A stretch of DNA of 64,000 nt, from NCBI RefSeq assembly GCF_001612635.1, contig NZ_BDAV01000004.1, positions 124,001-188,000 on the forward strand, in the 5' to 3' direction. This DNA is from Nocardia africana NBRC 100379. GTDB taxonomy: Bacteria > Actinomycetota > Actinomycetes > Mycobacteriales > Mycobacteriaceae. The position numbers were made by a program, and so were the translations under genes. The notes beneath the pieces were generated by a model, which worked only from the letters and a program-made list of their open reading frames with translations, was not told where the DNA came from and did no database searches. Below, piece after piece: positions 25,010 through 37,244 of the stretch (position 1 is its first letter; each line of letters begins with the position of its first letter).

Positions 25010-25567
25010 ATGCAGCGTGACGGCGACTCCTCCGACCTACCGCCCGAGTCCCGGACGTCGGGCCCGGGACGGGTCGGTTCGGAGCAGGGCGACACACGCG
25101 CGGGCGAAGCCACCGGCTCCGCCAACACCGCCGAGGGCCCGGACGTCTCGATGCCGGCCGACGATCCGCAGCCTTCGGGCGCGACGTTCGAGCGTCGGCC
25201 ACCCGGTTCGATTCCCCGTCCCACGCGGGCCTCGACCGGATATTTCCCCGGTGAGGACAAGCATCCGGTGTTGATCACCGAGGCCGCGCCCTCACTGGAC
25301 CAGCAGCACCACGACCGCGTGAAGCGCTACATGATCCTGATGGGTTTCCGCATTCCCTGCCTGGTGCTGGCGGCGGCCGCGTACGGCCTGTGGAGCAATG
25401 CGCTGATCTCGCTGGCCATCATCGGCGTCTCCATCCCGCTGCCCTGGATCGCCGTACTCATCGCGAACGACCGGCCGCCGCGCAGCAAGGACGAGCCCAG
25501 CCGCTGGGACGAGCGCCGTGCGGCGAAAGCGCTCGAATCGGGACAGCATCGTTCCATCGACGGCTGA
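25010..25567 (+). CDS. DUF3099 membrane protein (Rv2709-like)
   Basis: This 185-residue protein has a disordered, Pro/Ser/Gly-rich N-terminus (1-85), the conserved HPVLITEAAPSLDQQHHDRVKRYMILMG segment, and then two transmembrane helices (GFRIPCLVLAAAAYGLW and ALISLAIIGVSIPLPWIAVLIAND). A basic/acidic tail follows. The segment between the tyrosine-rich motif and the helices is the DUF3099 signature. The N-terminal extension is longer than in mycobacteria. It is followed after 66 bp by the methyltransferase, in the same direction. Confidence 0.85.
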   Translation: MQRDGDSSDLPPESRTSGPGRVGSEQGDTRAGEATGSANTAEGPDVSMPADDPQPSGATFERRPPGSIPRPTRASTGYFPGEDKHPVLITEAAPSLDQQHHDRVKRYMILMGFRIPCLVLAAAAYGLWSNALISLAIIGVSIPLPWIAVLIANDRPPRSKDEPSRWDERRAAKALESGQHRSIDG

Positions 25568-25633
25568 ACGACGCCGACGACCTGCCCCGACCCGGCGAAC
25601 ACGGCACCCCGGACCAGGTGGCAGAGTTCTCGT

Positions 25634-27208
25634 GTGCCTGCCGACCGGACCACCGCCTCTCTGCTGACCGCCCTCGCACCCGCACTGCGCGCCGCGCTGA
25701 CCCGGGTCCGCTACGACGCCGACACCGTGCTGGAGGCCATCGGCGACGACGCCCACGCCGCCCTGGGACGCTCCGAACCGGTACCGGTGCGACGGGCCGC
25801 ACGCGACGCCGGTGAGCTCGGCACGCTGATCCGGCTGCTGCTGCTCGGTGACGCCCTGCCCGAACGGGAGGTGGCCGCGGCCTTCGCGCCGCTCGACCTC
25901 GACCGGGCCGTCGCCGCGGGTCTGCTCGAGCGCGACGGCGACTCGATCCGCGCCGCCCTGGACCTGCGGCCCCTGGATCTGGGTTCGGGCACCCGCTGGG
26001 TGCTGTCGGATCTCGACGATTCGATGCGGCGCCGCACGCTCAGCGCCGATCACGTGCTGGGCGTGGGCCAGGCGTCGCTGTCACTGCTGCGCGCGACGCC
26101 GACCGAACCCGTCGGATCCGTCCTGGATCTCGGCACCGGCTGCGGTGTGCAGGCGGTGCACGCAGCGGGCTATGCGAAGACGGTGACCGGCACCGACGTC
26201 AGTAGCCGGGCGCTGTGGCTGGCCGAGGCGACCGCCGCGCTCAACGACCTCGACATCGAGTTCGTCGAGGGGTCGTGGTTCGAGCCGGTGGCCGGGCGCC
26301 GCTTCGATCAGGTAGTGGCCAATCCGCCGTTCGTGGTCGGCCCGGCGCGGATCGAGCACACCTACCGCGATTCGGGCCTGGCCCTCGACGGCGCCAGCGA
26401 ACTGGTCGTCTCCCAGGCGCCCGGCCTGCTGAACCCGGGCGGTACCGCGGCGATGCTCGCCTCCTGGGTGCACACCGGCGGCGCGGACTGGCGGGCCCGG
26501 GTGGCGAGCTGGCTGCCCGACCACGGGGTCGACGCGTGGATCGTGCAACGCGATGTGGCCGACCCGGCACTGTATGTCGGCACGTGGCTGCGCGATGCCG
26601 GCCTCGATCCGCGCGATCCCGAGGCCCAGCGACGGGCCGCCCAGTGGCTGGCCGCCTTCGATGCGGCGGAGGTGCAAGGCATCGGCTTCGGCTTCGTCTA
26701 CCTGCGCGCGATCGACGGGGCCACCGAAGTGCTCGCCGAGGATCTCACCCACGGTTTCGACGACCCACTCGGCGCGGAGGCACCGGCCTACTTCCGCCGC
26801 TCGGCGTGGCTGCGGACGGTCCTGGCGGACAACGACGTCGCCTGGCGGGCGCGGTTCACCGTGGATGCCGCCACCGCGCTCGAACGCGTACTGCTGCCGG
26901 GCGCCGAGGGCTGGCAGGAGCGCGTGGTCCGGCTGCATCGCGGTGACGGGCCCCGCTGGCAGCACGAGATCGACGACACGCTGGCGGCGCTGCTCGCGGG
27001 AATGCGGCCCGGCGGACTGCCGTTGGAAGAACTGGTCGAATTGCTCGCAATCGGCCACACCGGCGACACCGCCACACCGCAATTCCGAGCCGAGGCGTTG
27101 TCGGCGGTCACCGGACTGGTCCGGCACGGACTGATCACACCGGAAGAACTCGACGCGACCGCAACCGACGTCAGGCCCTCCCCCGTGTCCGCGGAGTTCC
27201 CTTCTTAA
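25634..27208 (+). CDS. Class I SAM-dependent methyltransferase with NPPF motif
   Basis: The protein has 524 residues. The N-terminal 150 residues form a helical DUF7059-like domain. SAM-binding motif I is VLDLGTGCGVQAV (163-175), the acidic motif II is TGTDVSSRALWLA, and the catalytic signature VVANPPFVVGP has NPPF at 230-233. (N/D)PP(Y/F) marks methylation of a planar amide or exocyclic amino nitrogen, as in HemK/PrmC and RsmC/RlmG enzymes. The roughly 180-residue C-terminal domain is winged-helix-like. The target is not determinable; protein glutamine or rRNA are the main options. A CAGAGT hexamer 6 nt before the GTG suggests a leaderless mRNA. Confidence 0.82.
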   Translation: MPADRTTASLLTALAPALRAALTRVRYDADTVLEAIGDDAHAALGRSEPVPVRRAARDAGELGTLIRLLLLGDALPEREVAAAFAPLDLDRAVAAGLLERDGDSIRAALDLRPLDLGSGTRWVLSDLDDSMRRRTLSADHVLGVGQASLSLLRATPTEPVGSVLDLGTGCGVQAVHAAGYAKTVTGTDVSSRALWLAEATAALNDLDIEFVEGSWFEPVAGRRFDQVVANPPFVVGPARIEHTYRDSGLALDGASELVVSQAPGLLNPGGTAAMLASWVHTGGADWRARVASWLPDHGVDAWIVQRDVADPALYVGTWLRDAGLDPRDPEAQRRAAQWLAAFDAAEVQGIGFGFVYLRAIDGATEVLAEDLTHGFDDPLGAEAPAYFRRSAWLRTVLADNDVAWRARFTVDAATALERVLLPGAEGWQERVVRLHRGDGPRWQHEIDDTLAALLAGMRPGGLPLEELVELLAIGHTGDTATPQFRAEALSAVTGLVRHGLITPEELDATATDVRPSPVSAEFPS

Positions 27209-27270
27209 GAACTTCTCAGACGGAGGATGTGAAAGCCGCAGCTCAGCACGGTTTATCGGCGCCAAGGCGG

Positions 27271-27297
27271 GGAACTTTCCCAGTGTCGGGTCCGTTG
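27271..27297 (+). promoter_or_regulatory. ECF-type (SigE/SigH-like) promoter of sigB
   Basis: GGAAC (27271-27275) and GTTG (27294-27297) are separated by 18 bp. This matches the GGAAC-N17/18-GTT signature of SigE/SigH promoters; sigB of M. tuberculosis is known to be transcribed from such a promoter. It ends 34 bp upstream of the sigB ATG. Confidence 0.75.
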
Positions 27298-27331
27298 TTC
27301 GGAGTGAGACACCACCGACAGGAGGCAAGTC

Positions 27332-28300
27332 ATGACAAGCCCCGCCACCACTGGAGTGCGCGCCATCGATTCGGACCTCGACGCCCAGAGCCCCGCAGCC
27401 GACCTGGTACGTGTGTACCTGAACGGGATCGGTAAGACCGCGCTGCTCACGGCCGCCGACGAGGTCGAATTGGCCAAGCGCATCGAGGCGGGCCTCTATG
27501 CCCAACACCTGTTGGAGACCGGCAAGCGGCTCTCGGCGACCCGCAAGCGGGATCTGGCGATCCTGGTCCGCGACGGCCAGGCCGCCCGTCAGCATCTGCT
27601 GGAGGCCAACCTCCGCCTGGTCGTATCGCTGGCCAAGCGCTACACCGGCCGCGGTATGCCGCTGCTGGATCTGATCCAGGAAGGCAACCTGGGCCTGATC
27701 CGTGCGATGGAGAAGTTCGACTACGCCAAGGGTTTCAAGTTCTCCACCTACGCCACCTGGTGGATCCGTCAGGCCATCACCCGCGGTATGGCCGATCAGA
27801 GCCGCACCATCCGCCTCCCCGTGCATCTGGTGGAACAGGTCAACAAGCTGGCCCGGATCAAGCGGGAACTGCATCAGCAGCTCGGCCGCGAGGCCAGTGA
27901 CGAGGAGCTGTCGGCCGAGTCGGGTATTCCGGTGGAGAAGATCGCCGATCTGCTCGACCACAGCCGCGACCCGGTGAGCCTGGACATGCCGGTCGGCAAC
28001 GACGAGGAAGCCCCGCTGGGCGACTTCATCGAGGATTCGGAAGCGACCTCCGCCGAGAGCGCCGTCATCGCCGGGCTCATGCACCGCGACGTGCGCAGCG
28101 TGCTGGCCACCCTGGACGAGCGCGAACAGCAGGTCATCCGGCTGCGTTTCGGCCTCGACGACGGCCAGCCGCGCACCCTCGACCAGATCGGCAAACTGTT
28201 CGGTCTCTCGCGTGAGCGCGTGCGCCAGATCGAGCGCGAAGTCATGGCCAAGCTCCGCAAGGGTGAGCGGGCGGACCGCCTGCGCGCCTACGCCAGCTAG
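27332..28300 (+). CDS. sigB: Primary-like stress sigma factor SigB
   Basis: This group 2 sigma factor has 322 residues. It lacks the long basic/acidic N-terminus of SigA but has the same core: [18 protein letters not shown] (1.2), [38 protein letters not shown] and [15 protein letters not shown] (region 2), [15 protein letters not shown] (region 3) and [20 protein letters not shown] (4.2). The ATG is preceded by AGGAGG and an ECF-type promoter, so expression is probably stress-induced. Two hairpins follow it. Here it is separated from ideR by about 7 kb, unlike the adjacent arrangement in M. tuberculosis. Confidence 0.97.
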   Translation: MTSPATTGVRAIDSDLDAQSPAADLVRVYLNGIGKTALLTAADEVELAKRIEAGLYAQHLLETGKRLSATRKRDLAILVRDGQAARQHLLEANLRLVVSLAKRYTGRGMPLLDLIQEGNLGLIRAMEKFDYAKGFKFSTYATWWIRQAITRGMADQSRTIRLPVHLVEQVNKLARIKRELHQQLGREASDEELSAESGIPVEKIADLLDHSRDPVSLDMPVGNDEEAPLGDFIEDSEATSAESAVIAGLMHRDVRSVLATLDEREQQVIRLRFGLDDGQPRTLDQIGKLFGLSRERVRQIEREVMAKLRKGERADRLRAYAS

Positions 28301-28311
28301 GTCACACAGAC

Positions 28312-28338
28312 GCTGGGCCGCCCGGAATCCGGCCCAGC
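28312..28338 (+). terminator. Hairpin after sigB
   Basis: GCTGGGCC (28312-28319) pairs with GGCCCAGC (28331-28338) across an 11-nt loop, 12 nt after the sigB stop. No T-run follows, so termination strength is uncertain. Confidence 0.55.
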
Positions 28339-28376
28339 ACCATCCCGGTGACCGGATAGCGTGGTCACCTCCGCTG

Positions 28377-28431
28377 CGCCGGCCGACGCCGGTGTGCCCT
28401 TCCCCCTCCGGGGCACATCCGTCGGCCGGCG
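28377..28431. terminator. Long bipartite hairpin between convergent sigB and ppc
   Basis: The outer arms CGCCGGCCGAC (28377-28387) and GTCGGCCGGCG (28421-28431) are perfectly complementary. They enclose a second stem (GTGCCC with GGGGCAC). The structure reads the same from both sides and probably separates the two convergent transcripts. Confidence 0.6.
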
Positions 28432-28495
28432 TGCTGTATCGATCCGTCGCCCATCCCTGTCGCGAATCCCCTTGCCGCCTCGGCGAATCGGGTGA

Positions 28496-31282
<2,787 letters not shown>

Positions 31283-31288
31283 ACGGCC

Positions 31289-31294
31289 AGTATC
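31289..31294 (-). promoter_or_regulatory. -10 hexamer GATACT upstream of ppc
   Basis: On the minus strand GATACT is followed by 6 nt and the ppc ATG at 31282. It implies that ppc has its own leaderless promoter in addition to any read-through from the gene before it. Confidence 0.45.
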
Positions 31295-31362
31295 GACCAT
31301 GCCGGCCGACCGGCCGCGGTGGCGCTGGTCACGGCGGGATGGCGGGCCGGGCGTGCGAGGAC

Positions 31363-34062
31363 TCACACCAGGCGGCGCGGCCCGATGTCGAAGCGGCTCG
31401 GTTCCGGGCCGATCCGCACCCGCGCGTACAGGATCGCGGCGCCCTCCGGCGAGGCCAGCACCGGCTCCACCGACAATTCCCGCACCTCCGGCAGATCATC
31501 GCACAGCGCCGAAATGCGTTGTGCCAGTGCGGCCAACGCCTTCTTGTCCACCGGTTCGCCGATGGTGCGGCCCGATCCGGCCTGCCCGTCGAGCAGCGGG
31601 GCGGCGCGCGGCGCGTCGATCAGTTCCACCGCCTCGGCCTCGGTCAGGGGAAGGGCGCGGTAGGCGCGGTCGCCGAGCAGGTCGATGATGGTCCCGGAGA
31701 GACCGAATCCGATGACGGATCCGAACGACGGATCGTCCTGCACCCGCAGCACACACCCCACCCCCTTGGTCGCCATCTTCTGGATGTGCACGACCGCGTT
31801 GCCGGTCAGCTCCGCCAGATCGGTGTAGGCGCGCCGGACCGCGGTGTCGCGCCACAGATCGAGGCGGACACCGGTGAAATCGGGCCGGCTGCGCCACATT
31901 TCGCCGGTGGCCTTGGCGGCGACGGGATATCCCAATTCCGCGGCCGCCGCGACGGCGGACTCGGGATCACGGGTTTCCCGGAATTCCACCACTCGAATGC
32001 CGTAGCAGGCGAGCAGTTCCGCGGCCTCCAGATCGCCGAGCCACTCCCCGTCGGGATCGCGAGACATCCACTGCTCCACCAGCTCTCGCGCCCGCGCGAC
32101 CTCGAGACCGTCCGGCCGCACGACCAGAGAAGCCGGGCGAGTCCGCCACGCCGCGTACCGCCGCACCCGCGCGAGCGCCCGTGCCGCGCGTTCCGGATCG
32201 GGGTAGGACGGAATGGAACCGCGGTCGACGATGCCGCCGGCGCCGCGCACGGTGAGCAGATTCGGCATGCCGTGATCGGCGACGAAAGTAGTCAGCACGG
32301 GCTTGCTGCCATCCTGCGCGCCCGCTCGAATCGCCTCGGCGAAGGCGGTCACCGCCGCCGGCACCGGCGGCGCGAAGATGACGATGACGGCGTCGACCTC
32401 GGCGGAATCCATCGCACTCGCGACGGCGGTCAGGTAGTCGGCGGGTTCGGCCTGCGGCCCCAGATCGGTCGGCTCCCCCACCTCCAGCCCCTCCCCGCGC
32501 GCCGCGTCCACCGCCAGCCAGCCCAGAGCGGCGCTGTTGCCGATCACCGCGAGCCGCGGGCCGTCCGGCAGCGGCTGATAGGCCAGCAGCATGGCACAGT
32601 CGAACAGTTCGGCGATCGTATCCACCTGCACGATTCCGGCCTGGGCGAACAGATCGCGCTCCACCGACCGTTCCAGACCGCTGACCGGCACATTGGCCGC
32701 GTTGCGGCCGCTGCTCACCGCCACCACCGGCTTGGTGCGGGCCACCCGGCGCGCGATGCGGGAGAACTTGCGCGGATTGCCGAACGTCTCCAGATACAGC
32801 AGCACGACGTCGGTGTCGGGATCGGTATCCCAATACTGCAACAGGTCGTTGCCCGATACGTCGGCGCGATTACCGGCCGAGACGAAGGTCGACAGACCCA
32901 GCTTGCGCGCGGCCGCCTCAGCCAGGATGGCCGCGCCCAGCGGTCCGGACTGGCAGAAGAATCCGACTCGGCCGCGCCCCGGCAGCACCGGTGCCAGTGT
33001 CGCGTTCAGCGAGACCGCCGGATCGCTGTTGGCGATACCGAGCGCACTCGGTCCCACCACGCGCATGCCGTGACGGCGGGCGGCGTCGACCAGATCGCGC
33101 TCGGCGTGGAAGCCGGCCGGCCCGGTTTCGGAGAATCCGGCGGTCAGCACGACCAGGCCTTTGACCCCCTTGGCCATACAGTCGTCGAGGACGGATTTGA
33201 TCTCCTCGGCCGGTACGGCGACCACCGCCAGATCCAGTTCGTCGGGGATGTCGTGCACGGTCGGGTAGGCGCGCACACCGCGTACGGAGTTCCGGTTCGG
33301 ATTCACCGGGTACACCGGGCCCTGGAACACCCCGGACAGCAGATTCGCCAGCACCGCCCCGCCGACCCGGCTCGCCGCCGGGGTGGCGCCGATGACCGCG
33401 ATCGAGCGGGGGGCCAGCAGATTGCCGACACTGCGCGCCTCCGAGGCCCGCTCCCGCGAATCCCGCACCGACAACAGCGCTTCGGTGGGGTCGATGGCGA
33501 ATTCGAGGTGCAACACCGACCCGTCGCGGCTGCGCTGCACCTGGTATCCGGCCTCCCGGAACACCGTGACCATGGTGTGGTTCTCGGCGAGCACCTCGGC
33601 GACGAAGGTCTCGATGTCGTTCTCGGCGGCCGCACCGGCCAGATGCTCGAGCAGAATCGATCCCAGTCCACGGCCCTGATGCTCGTCGGCGACGACGAAC
33701 GCCACCTCCGCCGCACGGGGGCCTTCGCGGTCGGTGAGCAATTCGTAGCGGCCGACCGCGATGATCACCGACCCCAGCTCGATGACCAGCCCCACCCGGT
33801 TGTGGTAGTCCACGTGGGTGGTGCGGTACAGATCCTTCGGTGTCATCCGCGGATAGGGTCCGAAATACCGCAGGTAGCGGGTGCGATCGGACAGCGCCGC
33901 GTGGAAGGCCTGCATCGGCTCCGCGTCGGCGGGGGTGATCGGGCGCAGCCGGACCACACCGCCGTCGGCGGCGAGCACGTCGGCGAACCAATGCTGCGGA
34001 GGCGGCGGCGGATCGGCGGGAGTGCTCTCGGCGTCCGGTGTGGTGGCGGATGATTCAGTCAC
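31363..34062 (-). CDS. GNAT acetyltransferase-acyl-CoA synthetase (ADP-forming-like) fusion, Pat-type
   Basis: The protein has 899 residues. The N-terminal GNAT domain (about 28-200) has the acetyl-CoA loop HQGRGLGS (128-135). A CoA-binding domain follows (from about 213, [17 protein letters not shown]), then succinyl-CoA-synthetase-like flavodoxin domains ([26 protein letters not shown]) and a C-terminal ATP-grasp-like domain ([27 protein letters not shown]). The arrangement is that of protein lysine acetyltransferases of the Pat class, which commonly acetylate and inactivate acyl-CoA synthetases; the synthetase half is often inactive and regulatory. The GTG at 34062 overlaps the acuC-like stop by 8 nt, so the two are translationally coupled. 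Confidence 0.85.
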   Translation of the reverse strand: MTESSATTPDAESTPADPPPPPQHWFADVLAADGGVVRLRPITPADAEPMQAFHAALSDRTRYLRYFGPYPRMTPKDLYRTTHVDYHNRVGLVIELGSVIIAVGRYELLTDREGPRAAEVAFVVADEHQGRGLGSILLEHLAGAAAENDIETFVAEVLAENHTMVTVFREAGYQVQRSRDGSVLHLEFAIDPTEALLSVRDSRERASEARSVGNLLAPRSIAVIGATPAASRVGGAVLANLLSGVFQGPVYPVNPNRNSVRGVRAYPTVHDIPDELDLAVVAVPAEEIKSVLDDCMAKGVKGLVVLTAGFSETGPAGFHAERDLVDAARRHGMRVVGPSALGIANSDPAVSLNATLAPVLPGRGRVGFFCQSGPLGAAILAEAAARKLGLSTFVSAGNRADVSGNDLLQYWDTDPDTDVVLLYLETFGNPRKFSRIARRVARTKPVVAVSSGRNAANVPVSGLERSVERDLFAQAGIVQVDTIAELFDCAMLLAYQPLPDGPRLAVIGNSAALGWLAVDAARGEGLEVGEPTDLGPQAEPADYLTAVASAMDSAEVDAVIVIFAPPVPAAVTAFAEAIRAGAQDGSKPVLTTFVADHGMPNLLTVRGAGGIVDRGSIPSYPDPERAARALARVRRYAAWRTRPASLVVRPDGLEVARARELVEQWMSRDPDGEWLGDLEAAELLACYGIRVVEFRETRDPESAVAAAAELGYPVAAKATGEMWRSRPDFTGVRLDLWRDTAVRRAYTDLAELTGNAVVHIQKMATKGVGCVLRVQDDPSFGSVIGFGLSGTIIDLLGDRAYRALPLTEAEAVELIDAPRAAPLLDGQAGSGRTIGEPVDKKALAALAQRISALCDDLPEVRELSVEPVLASPEGAAILYARVRIGPEPSRFDIGPRRLV

Positions 34063-35287
34063 GGGGGTCCTCCGGGTCCAGGCCCAGCAATCCGTAGGTC
34101 GCGCGGCGGGTGGCGAGCACCGAGGTGTCGATCGCGCGCTGCGCGCGGTCGACAGTGGCGTCGCCGGTGTCGATCGCACCGCCCGGCCCCTCCCACGGGG
34201 TGTAGGTGGTGTCGCCGCCGTCGCCCATCGTGGTCGGCGCCGGCACGGTCGGGGCGTAGGCGCGCACCAGCTCACGCCAATCCTCGGGGATGACGGTCCC
34301 CGGATCGATCTCGCGATCCAGCGCTATCGCCAGCAGATGGGTCCACGCTCGCGGCACCACCCGGACCACCCCGTAACCGCCGCCCCCCACGGCCAGCCAG
34401 CGCCCTTCGGCATACCGGTCCGCGAGTTCACGCATGGCGCGAAACGCCGCGCGCTGGCCGTCGACAGTGAGTTCGAGGTCGGCGAGGGGGTCTTCGCGAT
34501 GGCTGTCGACGCCGCACTGGCTGACCACCAGCTGCGGCCGGAACGCGGCCAGCGCGCCGGGCACCACGGCGTGAAATCCGCGCAGCCACTGCGCATCCCG
34601 GGTGCCGGGCAGGACGGCCAGGTTGATCGCGGTACCTTCCGCCGAGCCCGCGCCGATCTCCTCGGGCCAGCCGGTGTTGGGCCACAGCGTCGCCGGATGC
34701 TGATGCAGCGAAATCGTCAGCACGCGGGGATCGTCGTAGAAGGCGCGCTGCACGCCGTCGCCGTGGTGCACGTCGACGTCGACGTAGGCGATGCGGTCGA
34801 AGCCGTTGTCCAGCAGCCACGAAATGGCCACCGCCACATCGTTGTAGACGCAGAACCCCGATGCCGCGTCGGGCATGGCGTGATGCATGCCACCCCCGAT
34901 GCTCACCGCCCGCCGGGTGCGGCCGGCCGCGATTTCCCCGGCGGCGGCGAGGGTTCCGCCGACGATCACCGAGGCCGCCTCGTGCATATGGGGGAAGACG
35001 GGATTGTCCATCGAGCCCAGCCCGTGCGGGGGTGCGGCCGGCGGTATGGCGCCCGGGAGTGCGGGAACGGCGTGGCGCACCGCGTCGAGATAGGCGGCGG
35101 TGTGGATGCGCAGCAGCTCACCGTCGCCGGCCGGGCCGGGCGCGAGGGTTTCGATGCCGTCGAGCAATCCGAGACTGCGCGCGAGTGCCATCGTGAATCG
35201 GAGCCGCGCCGGTTTCATCGGATGCTCCGGGGTCCAGGTGTAGTCGAGGAAGCGGTCGGTCCACACCACGGCGGCGTCGTCTGCCAT
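34055..35287 (-). CDS. acuC: AcuC-type histone deacetylase family protein
   Basis: This 410-residue protein belongs to the Zn2+-dependent deacetylase (arginase-fold) family. Visible hallmarks are SIGGGMHHAMPDAASGFCVYNDVAVAI (tandem His and the GFCxxND segment), the metal-binding YVDVDVHHGDGVQ, the VSQCGVDSHREDPLA segment and the late WLAVGGGGYGVVRVVPRAW. In Bacillus AcuC deacetylates acetyl-CoA synthetase. Here it overlaps a Pat-type acetyltransferase gene by 8 nt, a writer-eraser pairing for lysine acetylation. A TAGCGT hexamer 6 nt before the ATG suggests a leaderless operon mRNA. Confidence 0.92.
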   Translation of the reverse strand: MADDAAVVWTDRFLDYTWTPEHPMKPARLRFTMALARSLGLLDGIETLAPGPAGDGELLRIHTAAYLDAVRHAVPALPGAIPPAAPPHGLGSMDNPVFPHMHEAASVIVGGTLAAAGEIAAGRTRRAVSIGGGMHHAMPDAASGFCVYNDVAVAISWLLDNGFDRIAYVDVDVHHGDGVQRAFYDDPRVLTISLHQHPATLWPNTGWPEEIGAGSAEGTAINLAVLPGTRDAQWLRGFHAVVPGALAAFRPQLVVSQCGVDSHREDPLADLELTVDGQRAAFRAMRELADRYAEGRWLAVGGGGYGVVRVVPRAWTHLLAIALDREIDPGTVIPEDWRELVRAYAPTVPAPTTMGDGGDTTYTPWEGPGGAIDTGDATVDRAQRAIDTSVLATRRATYGLLGLDPEDPRD

Positions 35288-35293
35288 AACGTC

Positions 35294-35299
35294 ACGCTA
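35294..35299 (-). promoter_or_regulatory. -10 hexamer TAGCGT for the acuC operon
   Basis: On the minus strand TAGCGT, 6 nt (GACGTT) and ATG follow, fitting leaderless transcription of acuC and the downstream acetyltransferase. Confidence 0.5.
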
Positions 35300-35509
35300 G
35301 CCCACCGCGCCCCATCGCCGTGGCGTTGCTCGCACCGGCGCGGACACGGGAAGCAGACCACCCGAGTTGTCGTTGTCATGCAGTAGAAATGCAAGACGAC
35401 ACCGGGCGCGCCTGTCGCCCGCGCGCATCCGGTCGCGCGCGCAGGTATCGGCGATGTTCGTGCAGGACGTGCGAAATATGCTGAGGCCGATTGCGCAGCC
35501 GGGCGTGGG

Positions 35510-35515
35510 TAGAAT
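35510..35515 (+). promoter_or_regulatory. -10 hexamer TAGAAT upstream of ideR
   Basis: TAGAAT is the best -10 match in the 250-bp gap before ideR, giving a leader of about 17 nt that contains AAGGGG. A good -35 is not visible, and I see no clear iron box here. Confidence 0.45.
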
Positions 35516-35538
35516 TCGTGCCGACGAAGGGGTAACAG

Positions 35539-36225
35539 GTGAAGGATCTGGTGGACACCACGGAGATGTATCTCCGTACCATCTACGACCTCGAGGAGGA
35601 GGGCGTGGTGCCGCTGCGGGCGCGTATCGCCGAGCGCCTCGAGCAGAGCGGCCCGACGGTGAGTCAGACGGTCGCGCGGATGGAGCGCGACGGTCTGCTG
35701 ATGGTCGCCGGTGACCGGCACCTCGAACTCACCGACAAGGGCCGCGCGATGGCCGTCGCGGTCATGCGTAAACACCGGCTGGCCGAACGGTTGCTGGTCG
35801 ACGTGATCGGGTTGGACTGGCAGAACGTGCACGCCGAGGCCTGCCGCTGGGAGCACGTGATGAGCGAGGAGGTGGAACTGCGTCTGCTCGAGGTGCTCAA
35901 CCACCCCACCACCTCGCCCTACGGCAACCCCATCCCCGGCTTGGACGAGCTCGGCGTCAACTCCATCCATTCCGGTGAGGAGACCCTGGTCCGGCTCTCC
36001 GATCTGCCGCCGGGCCAGGTTTCGGCGGTCGTCGTGCGCCGATTGTCGGAACATATCCAGGCCGATCCGGATGTGATCGGGCAGCTGCGGGAGGCGGGGG
36101 TGGTCCCCGACGCCCGCGTGACCGTCGAGACCAAGCCGGGTGTGGTGATCATCTCGGTGCCCGGGCACGTCGGTTTCGAACTGTCCGACGAGATGGCCCA
36201 CGCGGTCCAGGTCAGGCTGGCCTGA
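35539..36225 (+). CDS. ideR: Iron-dependent transcriptional repressor (DtxR family)
   Basis: This 228-residue Fe2+-activated repressor controls siderophore, iron storage and related genes. The winged helix occupies residues 1-73 with recognition helix GPTVSQTVARMERDGL. Both metal sites are complete: Met10, Cys102, Glu105 and His106 (ancillary/primary set), and His79, Glu83 and His98. A C-terminal SH3-like domain follows a Pro-rich linker. Numbering matches the M. tuberculosis protein exactly at all seven ligands. Start is GTG with GAAGGGG upstream. galE begins 3 nt after its stop, so the two form an operon as in corynebacteria. Confidence 0.97.
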   Translation: MKDLVDTTEMYLRTIYDLEEEGVVPLRARIAERLEQSGPTVSQTVARMERDGLLMVAGDRHLELTDKGRAMAVAVMRKHRLAERLLVDVIGLDWQNVHAEACRWEHVMSEEVELRLLEVLNHPTTSPYGNPIPGLDELGVNSIHSGEETLVRLSDLPPGQVSAVVVRRLSEHIQADPDVIGQLREAGVVPDARVTVETKPGVVIISVPGHVGFELSDEMAHAVQVRLA

Positions 36226-36228
36226 CGG

Positions 36229-37209
36229 ATGAAACTTCTGGTGACCGGCGGTGCCGGATATGTCGGCGGAGTGTGCGCCCAGGTACTCGTTCAGGACGGC
36301 CACGAGGTCGTGGTGGTCGACGATCTGTCCACCGGCAACGCCGAGGGCGTGCCGGCCGGGGCGAAATTCGTCGACGGGGACATCGCGACCACGGGTGTCG
36401 AGCTGATCGAATCCGAATCCTTCGACGGTGTGCTGCATTTCGCGGCGCAGTCGCTGGTCGGTGAATCGGTGCAGCAGCCCGAGAAGTACTGGTACGGCAA
36501 TGTGGTGAAGACACTGGCGCTGCTGGAGGCGATCCGCCGCACGCAGACCCCGCGGCTGGTGTTCTCCTCCACCGCGGCGGTCTATGGTGAGCCGGAACAG
36601 GTTCCGATTCTCGAATCCGCCCCGACCCGGCCGACCAACCCCTACGGTGCCTCGAAACTCGCGATCGACCACGCGATCACCTCGTACGCCGTGGCCCACG
36701 GTCTGGCCGCGACGAGCCTGCGGTATTTCAACGTCGCCGGCGCGTACGGCGGGCTCGGCGAGAACCGCGTCGTGGAAACCCATCTCATCCCGCTGATCCT
36801 GCAAACGGCTCTGGGGCATCGGGATTCGATTTCCGTCTTCGGCACCGACTACCCGACGCCGGACGGCACCGCGGTGCGCGACTACATCCACATTCGTGAT
36901 CTCGCGAACGCCCATGCGCTGGCGCTGGCGCAGTCGCGGCCCGGAGAACATCGCATCTTCAACCTCGGCAGCGGAACGGGTTTCTCGGTGCGCGAAGTGA
37001 TCTCGGCCTGCGAGCGTGTCGTCGGCCGGCCCATTCCGGCGGTGGACGCGCCGCGGCGCGCCGGTGATCCGGCGGTGCTGATCGCCTCGAGCGCCAAGGC
37101 GATCGATGAACTCGGCTGGCAGCCCGAACACAACGATCTCGACGAAATCGTCTCCGACGCTTGGGATTTCCTCACCTCGCTCGGCGACCGCGCGCACAGC
37201 GCTCGCTGA
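36229..37209 (+). CDS. galE: UDP-glucose 4-epimerase
   Basis: The enzyme interconverts UDP-glucose and UDP-galactose, supplying galactose for arabinogalactan in the cell wall. This 326-residue extended SDR has the NAD loop [10 protein letters not shown] (5-14), the active-site [10 protein letters not shown] segment and NPYGASK with the catalytic Tyr and Lys. [17 protein letters not shown] and the [15 protein letters not shown] segment are typical of GalE. It starts 3 nt downstream of ideR, within the same transcript. Confidence 0.95.
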   Translation: MKLLVTGGAGYVGGVCAQVLVQDGHEVVVVDDLSTGNAEGVPAGAKFVDGDIATTGVELIESESFDGVLHFAAQSLVGESVQQPEKYWYGNVVKTLALLEAIRRTQTPRLVFSSTAAVYGEPEQVPILESAPTRPTNPYGASKLAIDHAITSYAVAHGLAATSLRYFNVAGAYGGLGENRVVETHLIPLILQTALGHRDSISVFGTDYPTPDGTAVRDYIHIRDLANAHALALAQSRPGEHRIFNLGSGTGFSVREVISACERVVGRPIPAVDAPRRAGDPAVLIASSAKAIDELGWQPEHNDLDEIVSDAWDFLTSLGDRAHSAR

Positions 37210-37244
37210 CCCGCGCGGTCCCCGCGACCGCGGCCGGGCAGATG

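Noticed and set aside
31339..34053. 900-codon open frame on the plus strand opposite the GNAT/acyl-CoA synthetase gene
   Set aside because: Antisense shadow: Arg/His/Gln-rich composition, no motif, and the minus-strand gene is fully supported.
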